Positions 17,075 to 26,242 of a DNA stretch of 64,000 nucleotides are shown one piece after another. The notes under the pieces are model-generated. The model was not told where the DNA came from, did no database searches, and saw only the letters and a list, made by a program, of their open reading frames with translations. The stretch comes from Larkinella sp051857545 (GTDB lineage: Bacteria > Bacteroidota > Bacteroidia > Cytophagales > Spirosomataceae). The DNA is taken from NCBI RefSeq assembly GCF_051857545.1, contig NZ_JBPZHB010000001.1, forward strand, positions 682,001 to 746,000, given 5' to 3'. Within the stretch, counting starts at the first letter, position 1, and every line of letters begins with the position of its first letter. The position numbers and the translations under genes were made by a program.

Positions 17075-18265
17075 ATGAAAGCGACCTTTTTGAAACACTT
17101 CCAGGATTTTTTTACATCGGGTTCGATAGGCGGTTTCCTTCTCTTTCTCTGTGTGGTCATCTCACTCGGTATCGCCAATTCGTCGCTGGGAAATTCCTTT
17201 GAAAACCTGCTGGCCACCCGGCTGGGAACGGATTGGGGCGGTCTGGATTTACAATACTCCGTTCTAATCTGGATCAACGATGGCCTGATGGCGGTCTTTT
17301 TTCTGATGGTGGGCCTGGAAATCAAAAGGGAATTGGTTGAAGGAGAACTGTCATCCGTCAAAAAGGCGGCTTTGCCCATTTTTGCGGCCATCGGTGGTGT
17401 GGCGGTTCCAGCCCTGTTTTACATGATGCTGAACCGCGGAACCGAAACCACCGTAGGCTGGGGGATTCCGATGGCAACGGACATTGCGTTTGCCCTTGCC
17501 CTCATTACCTTGTTGGGAAAACGGGTTCCGGCATCGCTGAAAATCTTTCTGACTGCCCTGGCTATTGTGGATGATCTGGTCGCCATCGTGGTCATCGCCA
17601 TTTTCTACAGCACGGACCTGCATGTCAATTACCTGGCATATGCAGGGGGCGTTTTGCTGGTACTGATTATTTTCAACCGCGTGGGCGTAACAAATCTGGC
17701 TTTCTACCTGATTCCCGGCCTGTTCATTTGGTATTTTATCCACCATTCGGGCGTCCATGCCACCATCGCCGGGGTGCTTACGGCCTTTACGCTACCAACC
17801 ACGCCGGATGACACCGAATCGGCACTGGAAAAACTGGAGCACATGCTGATCAAACCGGTCAATTTTGCCATTATGCCGCTGTTTGCGCTCGCCAACACTA
17901 ACATCCGGTTTGAAGCTGGTATGTTGCAAGGCTTGTCGACCCCACTGGGGCTGGGCATTTTGGTAGGGCTCGTGTTGGGCAAACCCGTGGGAATTACGCT
18001 ACTTTCCTGGTGCTCCGTCAAAGCGGGTTTGTGTACGTTGCCCGAAGGTGCGCGCTGGCCCCATATTATTGGGTTAGGTCTGTTGGGCGGCATCGGTTTT
18101 ACGATGTCGATTTTTATCGCGCTCCTTTCGTTTGCCGGACAGCCGGTTTTTGCCGCCGGGGCTAAATTTGCCATTCTCATCGCATCAGTTTTGGCGGGTG
18201 GTTTTGGCTACATTGTTTTGAGTGCCGTAGCCCGGAAAGACGATTTTCTGGCTGCTGAAGAGTAA
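17075..18265 (+). CDS. nhaA: NhaA-family Na+/H+ antiporter
   Basis: Predicted 396 aa, normal length for NhaA. Asp136 (MATDIAFA) and the Asp166-Asp167 pair (IVDDLVAIVVIA) match E. coli Asp133, Asp163 and Asp164, which carry out cation/proton exchange. MVGLEIKRELVEGEL and FTMSIFIALLSF are further NhaA signatures. It expels Na+ or Li+ in exchange for protons at the inner membrane. The ATG at 17075 is chosen by alignment to the usual N-terminus. The ArsO-like gene starts 22 bases after its stop, so they probably share a transcript. Confidence 0.95.
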   Translation: MKATFLKHFQDFFTSGSIGGFLLFLCVVISLGIANSSLGNSFENLLATRLGTDWGGLDLQYSVLIWINDGLMAVFFLMVGLEIKRELVEGELSSVKKAALPIFAAIGGVAVPALFYMMLNRGTETTVGWGIPMATDIAFALALITLLGKRVPASLKIFLTALAIVDDLVAIVVIAIFYSTDLHVNYLAYAGGVLLVLIIFNRVGVTNLAFYLIPGLFIWYFIHHSGVHATIAGVLTAFTLPTTPDDTESALEKLEHMLIKPVNFAIMPLFALANTNIRFEAGMLQGLSTPLGLGILVGLVLGKPVGITLLSWCSVKAGLCTLPEGARWPHIIGLGLLGGIGFTMSIFIALLSFAGQPVFAAGAKFAILIASVLAGGFGYIVLSAVARKDDFLAAEE

Positions 18266-18287
18266 GTTTACGGACAAGAAAAACCCC

Positions 18288-19346
18288 ATGGACGAATCAC
18301 CGGTACGGGATCTCATTATTATCGGAGGAGGACAATCCGCTCTGGCTACGGCTTACCATTTGCAGCGTAGTGCGCTCGATTTTATCCTGGTGGATGAGCA
18401 ATCGGCACCCGGTGGTGCCTGGCTGCACGGCTGGGAGTCGCTGCGGCTTTTTTCGCCGGCGGATGCCAGTTCCCTGCCCGGCTGGCTGATGCCCCGCACC
18501 GCGTCGCTGTATCCGTCGCGGCTGGACGTCATCGATTACCTTACGCAGTATGAGAAACGGTATTCGTTTCTCGTTCATCGCCCGGTTCAGGTGCAATCCG
18601 TCGAGCGTGCGGGTTCGTTGTTTCGGCTCCTGACCAACCAGGGTGAATACCGCACCCGGACGCTCGTGTGTGCCACCGGAAGCTGGAGCAATCCTTACAT
18701 TCCTGCGTATCCCGGAAGCGAAAACTTTCAAGGTCGGCAACTCCATTCGGCACACTATCGCTCCCCCGCTGAATTTGCGGGGAAACGGGTGCTGGTGGTG
18801 GGCGGAGGCAACTCGGCGGCCCAGATTCTGGCAGAAGTGTCGAAAGTGGCGAATACGACCTGGATTACGTTGACCGAACCCACTTTTTTGCCGGATGAAG
18901 TCGATGGACGGTATTTGTTTCAGGCAGCCACCCAGCGGTTTCAGGCGGGGGACACCAAAACCGGAGGCAGTCTGGCCGACATCGTCATGGTCGAACCCGT
19001 GAAAGAGGCCCGCAGCCGGGGCGTTCTGCATTCCGTCCGACCCTTTACGGCACTCACCCCAACCGGGGTAATCTGGCCCGATGGAAAAACCGAAGCGGTC
19101 GATGCGGTGATCTGGTGTACCGGTTTCCGGCCCGCCCTCGCGTTTTTAGAACCGCTTGACGTGCTGACGCCGGATGGAAAGGTCGACGTAGCCGGAACGC
19201 GCTCGGTTCGGCAGCCGGGTTTGTGGCTGGTGGGCTACGGCAGTTGGACCGGTTTTGCTTCGGCAACCCTCATCGGCGTCAACCGATCCGCCCGCCAGAC
19301 GGCACAGGAAGTCATCGGTTTTTTGCAAAAAGATCCGTCTCCTTAA
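18288..19346 (+). CDS. ArsO-like flavin-dependent monooxygenase
   Basis: Predicted 352 aa. An FAD-binding Rossmann motif (LIIIGGGQSALATAYHL, 9-25) and an NADPH-binding one (VLVVGGGNSAAQI, about 167-179) give the two-dinucleotide layout of flavin monooxygenases. SLRLFSPADASSLPGW and YPSRLDVIDYLTQYEKRY closely resemble ArsO proteins of arsenic operons, which are proposed to oxidise organoarsenicals. It sits 4.3 kb from the ars operon behind nhaA, so it may be a separated part of the same detoxification set (inference). A strong bidirectional hairpin follows the stop. Confidence 0.78.
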   Translation: MDESPVRDLIIIGGGQSALATAYHLQRSALDFILVDEQSAPGGAWLHGWESLRLFSPADASSLPGWLMPRTASLYPSRLDVIDYLTQYEKRYSFLVHRPVQVQSVERAGSLFRLLTNQGEYRTRTLVCATGSWSNPYIPAYPGSENFQGRQLHSAHYRSPAEFAGKRVLVVGGGNSAAQILAEVSKVANTTWITLTEPTFLPDEVDGRYLFQAATQRFQAGDTKTGGSLADIVMVEPVKEARSRGVLHSVRPFTALTPTGVIWPDGKTEAVDAVIWCTGFRPALAFLEPLDVLTPDGKVDVAGTRSVRQPGLWLVGYGSWTGFASATLIGVNRSARQTAQEVIGFLQKDPSP

Positions 19347-19380
19347 CGAAAAAACCGGAGTGGAGCCCCGGTTTTTTCGT
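19346..19380. terminator. bidirectional terminator hairpin
   Basis: ACGAAAAAACCGG (19346-19358) pairs perfectly with CCGGTTTTTTCGT (19368-19380) around a 9-base loop. The A/T runs inside the stem give a U-tract on either strand, so it can end both the ArsO-like gene and the leftward-reading ABC exporter gene. Confidence 0.85.
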
Positions 19381-19392
19381 AGAAATCCTTGA

Positions 19393-21165
19393 TTACACCG
19401 TCGCCATTTCCTTGCGTTCGCCGATTTGCTGCCGCCACATGGCGTAATACAGTCCTTTCTGCAACAACAGATCCGCATGACGGCCCTGTTCGGCCACGTG
19501 GCCTTTTTCCAAAACAAAAATCCGGTCGGCGTGCAGAATCGTGCTCAGGCGGTGGGCAATCAGAATCGTGATGTGTTGCCGTGATCCCGAAAGCTGGCGG
19601 ACGGTTTTGCCGATTTCCTCCTCCGTCAGCGAATCGAGGGCCGACGTGGCTTCGTCGAAAACCAGCAGGGTTGGACGGCGCAGCAACGCGCGGGCGATGC
19701 TCAGACGCTGTTTTTCACCCCCGGAAACTTTCACCCCGCCTTCGCCAATCACAGTATCGAGCCCCTGCGGAGCGCGACTCAAAAGCGTATCGGCTGCGGC
19801 CTGACGGAGCGCCGTGAGGCATTCGGCGTCAGTGGCATTCGGGGCTACAAAGCGCAGATTTTCGCGAATCGTACCGGCAAAAAGCTGCGTGTCCTGCGTC
19901 ACAAAGCCGATTTGTTCGCGCAATTCGTCCAAGTCGACTTCGGAACTGGGGATGTTGTTGTACAGAATCCGGCCCGCCAGCGGGGGATACAGACCAACCA
20001 GCAACTTCACCAGCGTCGTCTTCCCGGAACCCGACGGCCCGACAAACGCGATGGTTTCGCCCAGTTTGACATCGAACGAAATCCCGTCGAGGGCCGGATT
20101 GTCGGCAGATAAGTGTTTGAAACGGACGTCCTCGAACGCCAGCGTTTGAATCTTTTTGATTGGGATTGGATGGGCCGGTTTTACATCGCGGGGCGTGTCG
20201 AGAATCTGCTGGAAATTAGCCAGCGATGCTTCCGTTTCCCGGTAAATGTTGATGATGTTACCCAGTTCCTGCAAGGGGCCGAAAATGGCGAAGGAGTAAA
20301 TAAAGAGCGAGAAAAATTCACCCACCGTAATGCGTTGCTGCACCACCAGAAACAGCATCATCAGCATGATCGCGTTCCGCAGTAAGTTGACAAATGTGCC
20401 CTGCACAAACGACAGCGAACGGACGTACCGGACTTTTTTGAGTTCGAGTCGCAGGATTTTTTCGGTGGTCGCATTCAGCCGTTCGGTTTCCTGCTGGGCC
20501 AGCCCGAGGCTTTTCACGAGTTCGATGTTGCGCAGACTTTCGGTGGTCGAACCGGCCAAGGCTGTGGTTTCGGCCACGATGTTCTTCTGAACAACCTTTA
20601 TTTTTTTGCTGAGCAACGAACTGACAAAACCGAGCAGCGGAATGGTCAGAAAATAGGCCGGAGCAATGGGCCAGTACACCGTGCTGGCGTACCACATGAC
20701 GAAAATGATCCCGACTACCGATGTGAACAATACGTTGACAAACGACTGGATAAGTTTTTCCACATCCGTCCGCACCTTCTGAAGTTTGCCCAGTGTTTCG
20801 CCCGAACGCTGGTCTTCAAAAACCTGATAGGGGAGGTCGAGTGAGTGGCGCAAACCGTCGGAATACAGCCGGGCGCCGAGTCGCTGCGTGATGACGTTGA
20901 CGTAATAATCCTGGAAATTTTTGGCGATGCGGCTCACCATCGCAACACCCAGTGCCTGCAAAATCAGTAATCCGGCACCATCGCTCAGGAAACTCACGAA
21001 ATCCAGTCGCTGGATGGCCGAACCCGGTTTGACGACGTACTGATCGATGATTTTTCGGAAGATGTACGGATCGAGCAGCGAAAAAATCTGGTTGATGGCC
21101 GCCAATAGCAGGGCCAGAATGAGGAGTGGCCAGAAACCGCGTAAGTAGCTGTACAGTAATTTCAT
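19393..21165 (-). CDS. ABC exporter, fused membrane and ATPase domains
   Basis: Predicted 590 aa half-transporter of MsbA/LmrA type. An N-terminal ABC_membrane domain with six helices (about 1-310) is followed by an ATPase domain with Walker A GPSGSGKTTLVKLL, Q-loop QIGFVTQDTQLFAG, signature VSGGEKQRLSIARALL, Walker B LLVFDEATSALDS and H-loop ILIAHRLST. It would act as a dimer exporting a lipid, peptide or drug. It is separated by 70 bases from the CPA2 antiporter gene reading the same way. Substrate cannot be told. Confidence 0.92.
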   Translation of the reverse strand: MKLLYSYLRGFWPLLILALLLAAINQIFSLLDPYIFRKIIDQYVVKPGSAIQRLDFVSFLSDGAGLLILQALGVAMVSRIAKNFQDYYVNVITQRLGARLYSDGLRHSLDLPYQVFEDQRSGETLGKLQKVRTDVEKLIQSFVNVLFTSVVGIIFVMWYASTVYWPIAPAYFLTIPLLGFVSSLLSKKIKVVQKNIVAETTALAGSTTESLRNIELVKSLGLAQQETERLNATTEKILRLELKKVRYVRSLSFVQGTFVNLLRNAIMLMMLFLVVQQRITVGEFFSLFIYSFAIFGPLQELGNIINIYRETEASLANFQQILDTPRDVKPAHPIPIKKIQTLAFEDVRFKHLSADNPALDGISFDVKLGETIAFVGPSGSGKTTLVKLLVGLYPPLAGRILYNNIPSSEVDLDELREQIGFVTQDTQLFAGTIRENLRFVAPNATDAECLTALRQAAADTLLSRAPQGLDTVIGEGGVKVSGGEKQRLSIARALLRRPTLLVFDEATSALDSLTEEEIGKTVRQLSGSRQHITILIAHRLSTILHADRIFVLEKGHVAEQGRHADLLLQKGLYYAMWRQQIGERKEMATV

Positions 21166-21235
21166 AAAGTAAAAGAAGAGGTTTGATTTCGACCGGGCTG
21201 CGTACGGTTTTCAAAACAGGACAACCCGTGGCGGG

Positions 21236-23485
21236 TCACTGCATCGTCCGCAAGCGGTTTTCCCGCTGAAACTCCTTGATGAGTTTTGTGTTCCCGGCCA
21301 GCCAGATAACATCACCCGGGAGGAAAAAGGTCGTTGAATCGGGATTTAAAATGCGCGTTCCCTTGCGTTCGATGCCCACGATGAGCCCCTGGGTTTTTTC
21401 CCGAATACCGGAATTTCGAATGCTTTGATCGATGTACGGAAACGACTCATCGACGGCAATTTTCTGAAGCGAGATTTCCTGTGCGGGCGTAGCTTCAGCC
21501 TTCTCTTTTTTAGCCGGTTCGATCAGGCTGATAAAATGTTCCAGTTGCTTGTCGGTGCCGATCACGGCAATTTTATCACCCGGAAACAGGCGTTCGTTCC
21601 GGCCCGGCACCAGCATCGTCACGCTGCCGCGCGCAATGGAAATGACGTTGACGCCGTATTTCTCCCGGAGTGCCAGCTCGGCGAGGGTAGACCCGACGCC
21701 CGGCGATTCGGCATTGACTTCGAAATAGGAAAGGTGGGCATCCCACGGCAGCAGATTCCGCCCCATGCGGTTTTCCTGGTAAATCTGGCGGGAATTGAGG
21801 TTGACCAGAAACCGCTTTTCGATCAGCTCATAAATCAACGGAAGCCGCTTGCCCAGCACGAGCCAGCCGCCGGTCAGCACAACGACGACGAAAAGCAGCA
21901 GGCTAACGGAGAAAAATTGTTGCAGCAACAGCAGCACTAGCCCCAGCCCAATGACGCCACGGGCAATCGCCAGCGTCACCAGCGGTCCCCGATACGCGCG
22001 TCGTTCGGTCCAGAGCCGGGTATAAACCGGCCGGTTGATCCGTTTCAGCACCAGTGCCCACAGGAACGGGGCCATCAGCAGAATAGACAGAAAACCGGTC
22101 AGAATATCGGCTCCCGGACTGCCGATGATTTCCTCCGCAACCAGAGGCATCAGCCAGCGGGATGCCAACAGAATGATGCCCAGAATGACGGCGGTGTTGA
22201 CAATGATGATCTGAATGTGTTCGCGAAGGAGTTGATACCAGTCACTGACGCTGCCGATGGTTTGCGCCCCGGAGCTGTAAGCCGTCAGGAAGAGTTTGGT
22301 TCGCGGACTCAGTTTGCTTTCCACCCACGTACAGAGCGGACCGGACGCCTTGATCATGTAGGGCGTGGTGAAGGCCGTCAGGGCGGAAACCGCAACGGCA
22401 ATGGGATACAGAAAACCGCTGGTGACTTTCAGATTCAGGCCCAGTGTGGCGATGATGAACGAAAACTCCCCGATCTGCGCCAGACTCATCCCGGTCTGGA
22501 TCGACTGTTTCAGCGGCTGGCCCACCACGAGCGCACCGAGGGTAACAAAAATGGATTTGCCGAGAATAACGACAACGGTAACGATCGCAATCGGTCCAGC
22601 GTATTCGCCCAGAAGGGCCGGGTCGATCAACATACCGACCGAGACAAAAAATACCGCCCCGAACAGATCTTTGATCGAGGTCAGCAGGTGTTCGATGCGT
22701 TCGGCGTAAATGGTTCCGGCCAGAATCGAACCCATGATGAAAGCGCCCAAAGCGGGCGAAAAACCGACGCTCGTGGCGAAAACCACCATGAGCAGACACA
22801 GCGCCAGGGAGATGATCAACAGGGTTTCATCGGTGATGAATTTTCGGCCGCTTCGCAACAGGGAGGGAACGAGAAATATACCGCCCAAAAACCAGATGAC
22901 CAGAAAGAACGCCAGTTTCATGATGGCAACCAGCATTTCGGCACTGAAAAACTGCTTGCTGACGGCCAGCGTAGAAAGCAGCACGAGTAATAAAACCGCC
23001 ACGATGTCTTCGATTACCAGAATCCCGAAAACAATACCGGCAAACTGCTGGGTTTTGATACCCAGTTCATCGAACGCCCGGATGATGATGGTGGTGGAGG
23101 AAATGCAGACAATACCGCCCAGAAAAATGCTGTCCATGGTCGACCAGCCCAGGCACATGCCGGTGAGGTAACCCAGAAGAACCATCGCTGAAATCTCGAT
23201 GACGCCCGTCATGGAAGCTGTGCCGCCGACCTTGACGAGCTTTTTGATATTAAATTCAAGCCCGAGGCTGAACAGCAGTACAATGACGCCAATGTCGGCC
23301 CAGATGCGAATGGTGGCCGGGTCGGAAATGGTCGGGAATAATGAAAACTTTGGCCCTACGAGCACTCCGGCCAGAATATAACCCAGAACGAGGGGTTGTT
23401 TAAGCCATTTGAAAAGAAGCGTCGTTACGGCTGCGGTTCCCAAAATGATCGCCAGATCAATGATCAGGTTTGGTAAATGAGCCAT
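21236..23485 (-). CDS. CPA2-family cation/proton antiporter with two TrkA-C domains
   Basis: Predicted 749 aa. Residues about 8-390 form the Na_H_Exchanger domain (KQPLVLGYILAGVLVGP; FSLGLEFNIKKLVKVGG; ALGAFIMGSILAGT). Extra membrane helices at about 415-540 are followed by two TrkA-C (RCK_C) ligand-binding domains (about 575-655 and 670-745). This is the architecture of Kef/YbaL-like K+ or Na+/H+ antiporters, with the RCK_C domains likely regulating exchange. It is divergent from the Gfo/Idh/MocA gene at 23593. Confidence 0.9.
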   Translation of the reverse strand: MAHLPNLIIDLAIILGTAAVTTLLFKWLKQPLVLGYILAGVLVGPKFSLFPTISDPATIRIWADIGVIVLLFSLGLEFNIKKLVKVGGTASMTGVIEISAMVLLGYLTGMCLGWSTMDSIFLGGIVCISSTTIIIRAFDELGIKTQQFAGIVFGILVIEDIVAVLLLVLLSTLAVSKQFFSAEMLVAIMKLAFFLVIWFLGGIFLVPSLLRSGRKFITDETLLIISLALCLLMVVFATSVGFSPALGAFIMGSILAGTIYAERIEHLLTSIKDLFGAVFFVSVGMLIDPALLGEYAGPIAIVTVVVILGKSIFVTLGALVVGQPLKQSIQTGMSLAQIGEFSFIIATLGLNLKVTSGFLYPIAVAVSALTAFTTPYMIKASGPLCTWVESKLSPRTKLFLTAYSSGAQTIGSVSDWYQLLREHIQIIIVNTAVILGIILLASRWLMPLVAEEIIGSPGADILTGFLSILLMAPFLWALVLKRINRPVYTRLWTERRAYRGPLVTLAIARGVIGLGLVLLLLQQFFSVSLLLFVVVVLTGGWLVLGKRLPLIYELIEKRFLVNLNSRQIYQENRMGRNLLPWDAHLSYFEVNAESPGVGSTLAELALREKYGVNVISIARGSVTMLVPGRNERLFPGDKIAVIGTDKQLEHFISLIEPAKKEKAEATPAQEISLQKIAVDESFPYIDQSIRNSGIREKTQGLIVGIERKGTRILNPDSTTFFLPGDVIWLAGNTKLIKEFQRENRLRTMQ

Positions 23486-23592
23486 ATCTGGAAAAAACCG
23501 TGTTTTTATCGACCTACCCTTGAAACAGCAGACGGATAAAACGAATAAAATTGCTATTCTTACAATAATACGACCTTTTTAGCCCGAATCGG

Positions 23593-24612
23593 ATGAATCA
23601 TTTGCTTAACCGTAGAAAATTTCTGGGTGTGACAGCCACTACGGGACTCTCGCTCAGCCTGCCGCACACCCTTTTTTCGATGCCCGAACCGACTCCTTTG
23701 GCGGAGGGAAAACGGGTGGGCATCATCGGTCTGGACACTTCGCACAGCACCGCTTTTACCAAAGAGCTCAACAGCCCGACTGCCGGTCCTGAACTGGATG
23801 GCTACCGCGTCGTGGCGGCTTATCCGAAAGGCAGCAATGACATCGAATCGAGCGTCAGCCGGGTGGCAGGTTATACGGAAGAAGTGAAAAAACTGGGTGT
23901 TGAAATCGTCGGTTCCATTGACGAACTGCTCCGCAAGGTGGATGTGGTGTTGCTGGAAACCAACGACGGCCGGTTGCATCTGGAGCAGGCGCTGAAAGTG
24001 TTCAAGGCCGGGAAGCGGGTGTTTATCGATAAACCGATTGCGGCTTCGCTGGCCGATACGAAAGCTATTTTTGAAGCCGCTAAAAAGGCCAACGTGCCGG
24101 TTTTTTCGGCCTCATCGCTCCGCTATATGACCAGTGCGCAGGACATCGCACAGGGAAAAACCGTCGGGAAAGTGCTGGGTGCCGACACTTATAGCCCGTC
24201 GCCCATCGAGAAAACCCACCCTGATTTGTTCTGGTACGGCATACACGGCGTCGAAACGCTTTTCACGGTGATGGGGCCGGGTTGCAAGCAGGTGAGCCGG
24301 ACGCACACGAAGGATGCGGACGTGGTGGTTGGTGTCTGGAATGATGATCGGATTGGGACTTTCCGGGGAATCCGTTCCGGAAAAACCGGGTATGGCGGCA
24401 CGGCATACGGCGAAAAAGGCATCGCACCCATCGGTCCCTACGAAGGCTATAAAGCCCTTTTGGTACAAATCGTAACCTTTTTCAATACCGGTAAACCGCC
24501 GGTCAGTGCCGCCGAAACGCTGGAAATTTTTGCCTTTATGGAAGCCGCCGAAGAAAGCAAACGGCAGGGCGGAGCCACCGTGACGCTGGAAAGCGTGCTG
24601 CGAAAAGTATAA
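23593..24612 (+). CDS. Gfo/Idh/MocA oxidoreductase with Tat signal (copy 1)
   Basis: Predicted 339 aa. The N-terminus has a Tat motif (NRRKFLG) and a hydrophobic stretch, so the folded, NAD(P)-loaded enzyme is probably exported. GKRVGIIGLDTSHS (about 39-52) is the nucleotide-binding start and VFIDKPIAASLAD carries the conserved EKP-like Lys as D-K-P. These enzymes oxidise or reduce sugars and cyclitols. Followed by a second family member and a sugar symporter in the same direction; a nested inverted repeat lies in the 227-base gap. Substrate unknown. Confidence 0.85.
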   Translation: MNHLLNRRKFLGVTATTGLSLSLPHTLFSMPEPTPLAEGKRVGIIGLDTSHSTAFTKELNSPTAGPELDGYRVVAAYPKGSNDIESSVSRVAGYTEEVKKLGVEIVGSIDELLRKVDVVLLETNDGRLHLEQALKVFKAGKRVFIDKPIAASLADTKAIFEAAKKANVPVFSASSLRYMTSAQDIAQGKTVGKVLGADTYSPSPIEKTHPDLFWYGIHGVETLFTVMGPGCKQVSRTHTKDADVVVGVWNDDRIGTFRGIRSGKTGYGGTAYGEKGIAPIGPYEGYKALLVQIVTFFNTGKPPVSAAETLEIFAFMEAAEESKRQGGATVTLESVLRKV

Positions 24613-24656
24613 AGACGGTTCTTTAGATCGTAGTCCAAAACCGTATCAAAACAAAA

Positions 24657-24812
24657 ATACCCCGGAGGGGTAGAATGTTAATAGATACAAGAAGTTAGCG
24701 TCAAATCCAAGCTCCGGAGGAGTGTCCTCAAAGCACCATCAGGACGCTCCTCCGGAGCTTAAAAGATAAGTTTAGCTGATTGGGCTATTAACATTTTACC
24801 CCTCCGGGGTAT
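24657..24812. repeat. nested inverted repeats between two Gfo/Idh/MocA genes
   Basis: The outer arms 24657-24683 and 24786-24812 (27 bases, one mismatch, core ATACCCCGGAGGGGTAGAAT) enclose inner arms 24709-24728 and 24741-24760 (20 bases, one mismatch, core CTCCGGAGGAG). Each arm also contains a short self-complementary GC clamp. The fold would be a large cruciform or long RNA hairpin. I read it as a dispersed REP-like element inserted in the operon. Confidence 0.8.
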
Positions 24813-24839
24813 GTTTCACAACCTATAACCCTTCAATCC

Positions 24840-26192
24840 ATGCAATCATCGAATAAAACCCGCCGGGCGTTTATCAAAAAAACCGTGTCGGGCACAGCCG
24901 CGTTGTCGCTGGGCGGTATTCTGCCCGGTTTTAGTGCCAAAAGTTACGCCAATATTCTGGGGGCCAACGAGCGAATCAAAGTGGCCGTGATGGGCGTCAA
25001 CTCGCGGGGGCTGGCGCTGGCGAGCAACTTTGCGCTTCAGAAAAACTGCGAGGTTTTGTACATCTGCGACGTCGATTCCCGGGCTGCTGATAAAGCCATT
25101 GCGACGGTGGAAGACCTGCAAAAAAGCCGTCCGAAAGCCGTTCCCGATTTTCGCAAAGCTTTGGAAGACAAGGATCTGGAAGCCCTGGTGGTGGCTGCGC
25201 CCGACCATTGGCATGCGCCGGCGGCTATTTTGGGCTGCAAAGCTGGCAAGCATGTGTACCTCGAAAAACCGTGTAGTCACAATCCGCATGAAGGCGAATT
25301 GTTGATGGCGGCCACCGAAAAATACAAACGGGTCGTGCAGATGGGCAACCAACGCCGGTCGTGGCCGAACGTAGCGAAGGCAATTCAGGAAGTGAAAGGC
25401 GGCATCATCGGTCGTCCTTATTTTGCGAAGGGCTGGTATACCAACAACCGGGCGTCGATTGGTGTCGGAAAAGAAGCCCCCGTTCCGTCGTGGCTGAACT
25501 ACGATTTGTGGCAGGGCCCGGCTCCGCGCCGACCGTTCAAAGACAACCTGTTGCATTACAACTGGCACTGGTTCTGGCACTGGGGAACGGGTGAAGCGCT
25601 CAACAACGGCACCCACATGATCGACCTGATGCGTTGGGGGTTGGGCGTCGAATACCCGACGCGGGTTTCCTCCGCCGGTGGGCGGTATCGCTACAAGGAT
25701 GATTGGGAAACGCCCGATACGCAGGTTATTACGCTGGAATTTGACAACAACACCAGCATCGTTTGGGAAGGGCGCAGTTGCAACGGACGCACGGTTGAAG
25801 ACAACAGCGTGGGCGTCGAATTTTACGGCGAAACCGGTTCGGTTGTCATCGAAAGCGGCAATACCTACAAGGTGTATGACTTGCAGAGCAAACTGGTCAA
25901 GGATGTCAAAAACGATTTTGTCATCGATGCCCGCGACCGCATGAACCCGTCGCAGGCGCTGGATGCGATTCACATTCAGAACTTCTTCGACGGTATTCGG
26001 AAAGGCACGGCTTTGGCCGCCGAAATCAAAGGCGGACACCAGAGCACGCTGCTTTGCCAGTTGGGCAACATCGCCCTCCGGTCCGGCGAAACGCTGAACA
26101 TCGACCCCAGCAACGGCCACATCAAGAACAAGGGGATTATGAAAAAATACTGGCAGCGCGACTACCAATCCGGCTGGGAACCAACGGTTTAA
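24840..26192 (+). CDS. Gfo/Idh/MocA oxidoreductase with Tat signal (copy 2)
   Basis: Predicted 450 aa, the longer form common in Bacteroidota. Tat motif TRRAFIKK and a hydrophobic stretch at the N-terminus; nucleotide-binding region IKVAVMGVNSRGLALA (about 46-61); VYLEKPCSHNPHEGE carries the conserved EKP; NNGTHMIDLMRWGL lies in the substrate domain. Family members oxidise sugars or cyclitols, sometimes initiating glycoside cleavage. It precedes the FucP-like symporter by 50 bases and is likely co-transcribed with it. The product is exported, so a periplasmic step before uptake is plausible. Confidence 0.9.
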   Translation: MQSSNKTRRAFIKKTVSGTAALSLGGILPGFSAKSYANILGANERIKVAVMGVNSRGLALASNFALQKNCEVLYICDVDSRAADKAIATVEDLQKSRPKAVPDFRKALEDKDLEALVVAAPDHWHAPAAILGCKAGKHVYLEKPCSHNPHEGELLMAATEKYKRVVQMGNQRRSWPNVAKAIQEVKGGIIGRPYFAKGWYTNNRASIGVGKEAPVPSWLNYDLWQGPAPRRPFKDNLLHYNWHWFWHWGTGEALNNGTHMIDLMRWGLGVEYPTRVSSAGGRYRYKDDWETPDTQVITLEFDNNTSIVWEGRSCNGRTVEDNSVGVEFYGETGSVVIESGNTYKVYDLQSKLVKDVKNDFVIDARDRMNPSQALDAIHIQNFFDGIRKGTALAAEIKGGHQSTLLCQLGNIALRSGETLNIDPSNGHIKNKGIMKKYWQRDYQSGWEPTV

Positions 26193-26242
26193 TCACTGTT
26201 ATTTACTCATTCACTCAATCGCCCATTCACTCATTGAATTAG

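Noticed and set aside
24846..26168. 440-codon open frame antisense to the second Gfo/Idh/MocA gene
   Set aside because: It mirrors the real gene, which has Tat and Rossmann motifs; the antisense product has Arg/Phe/His-rich shadow composition.
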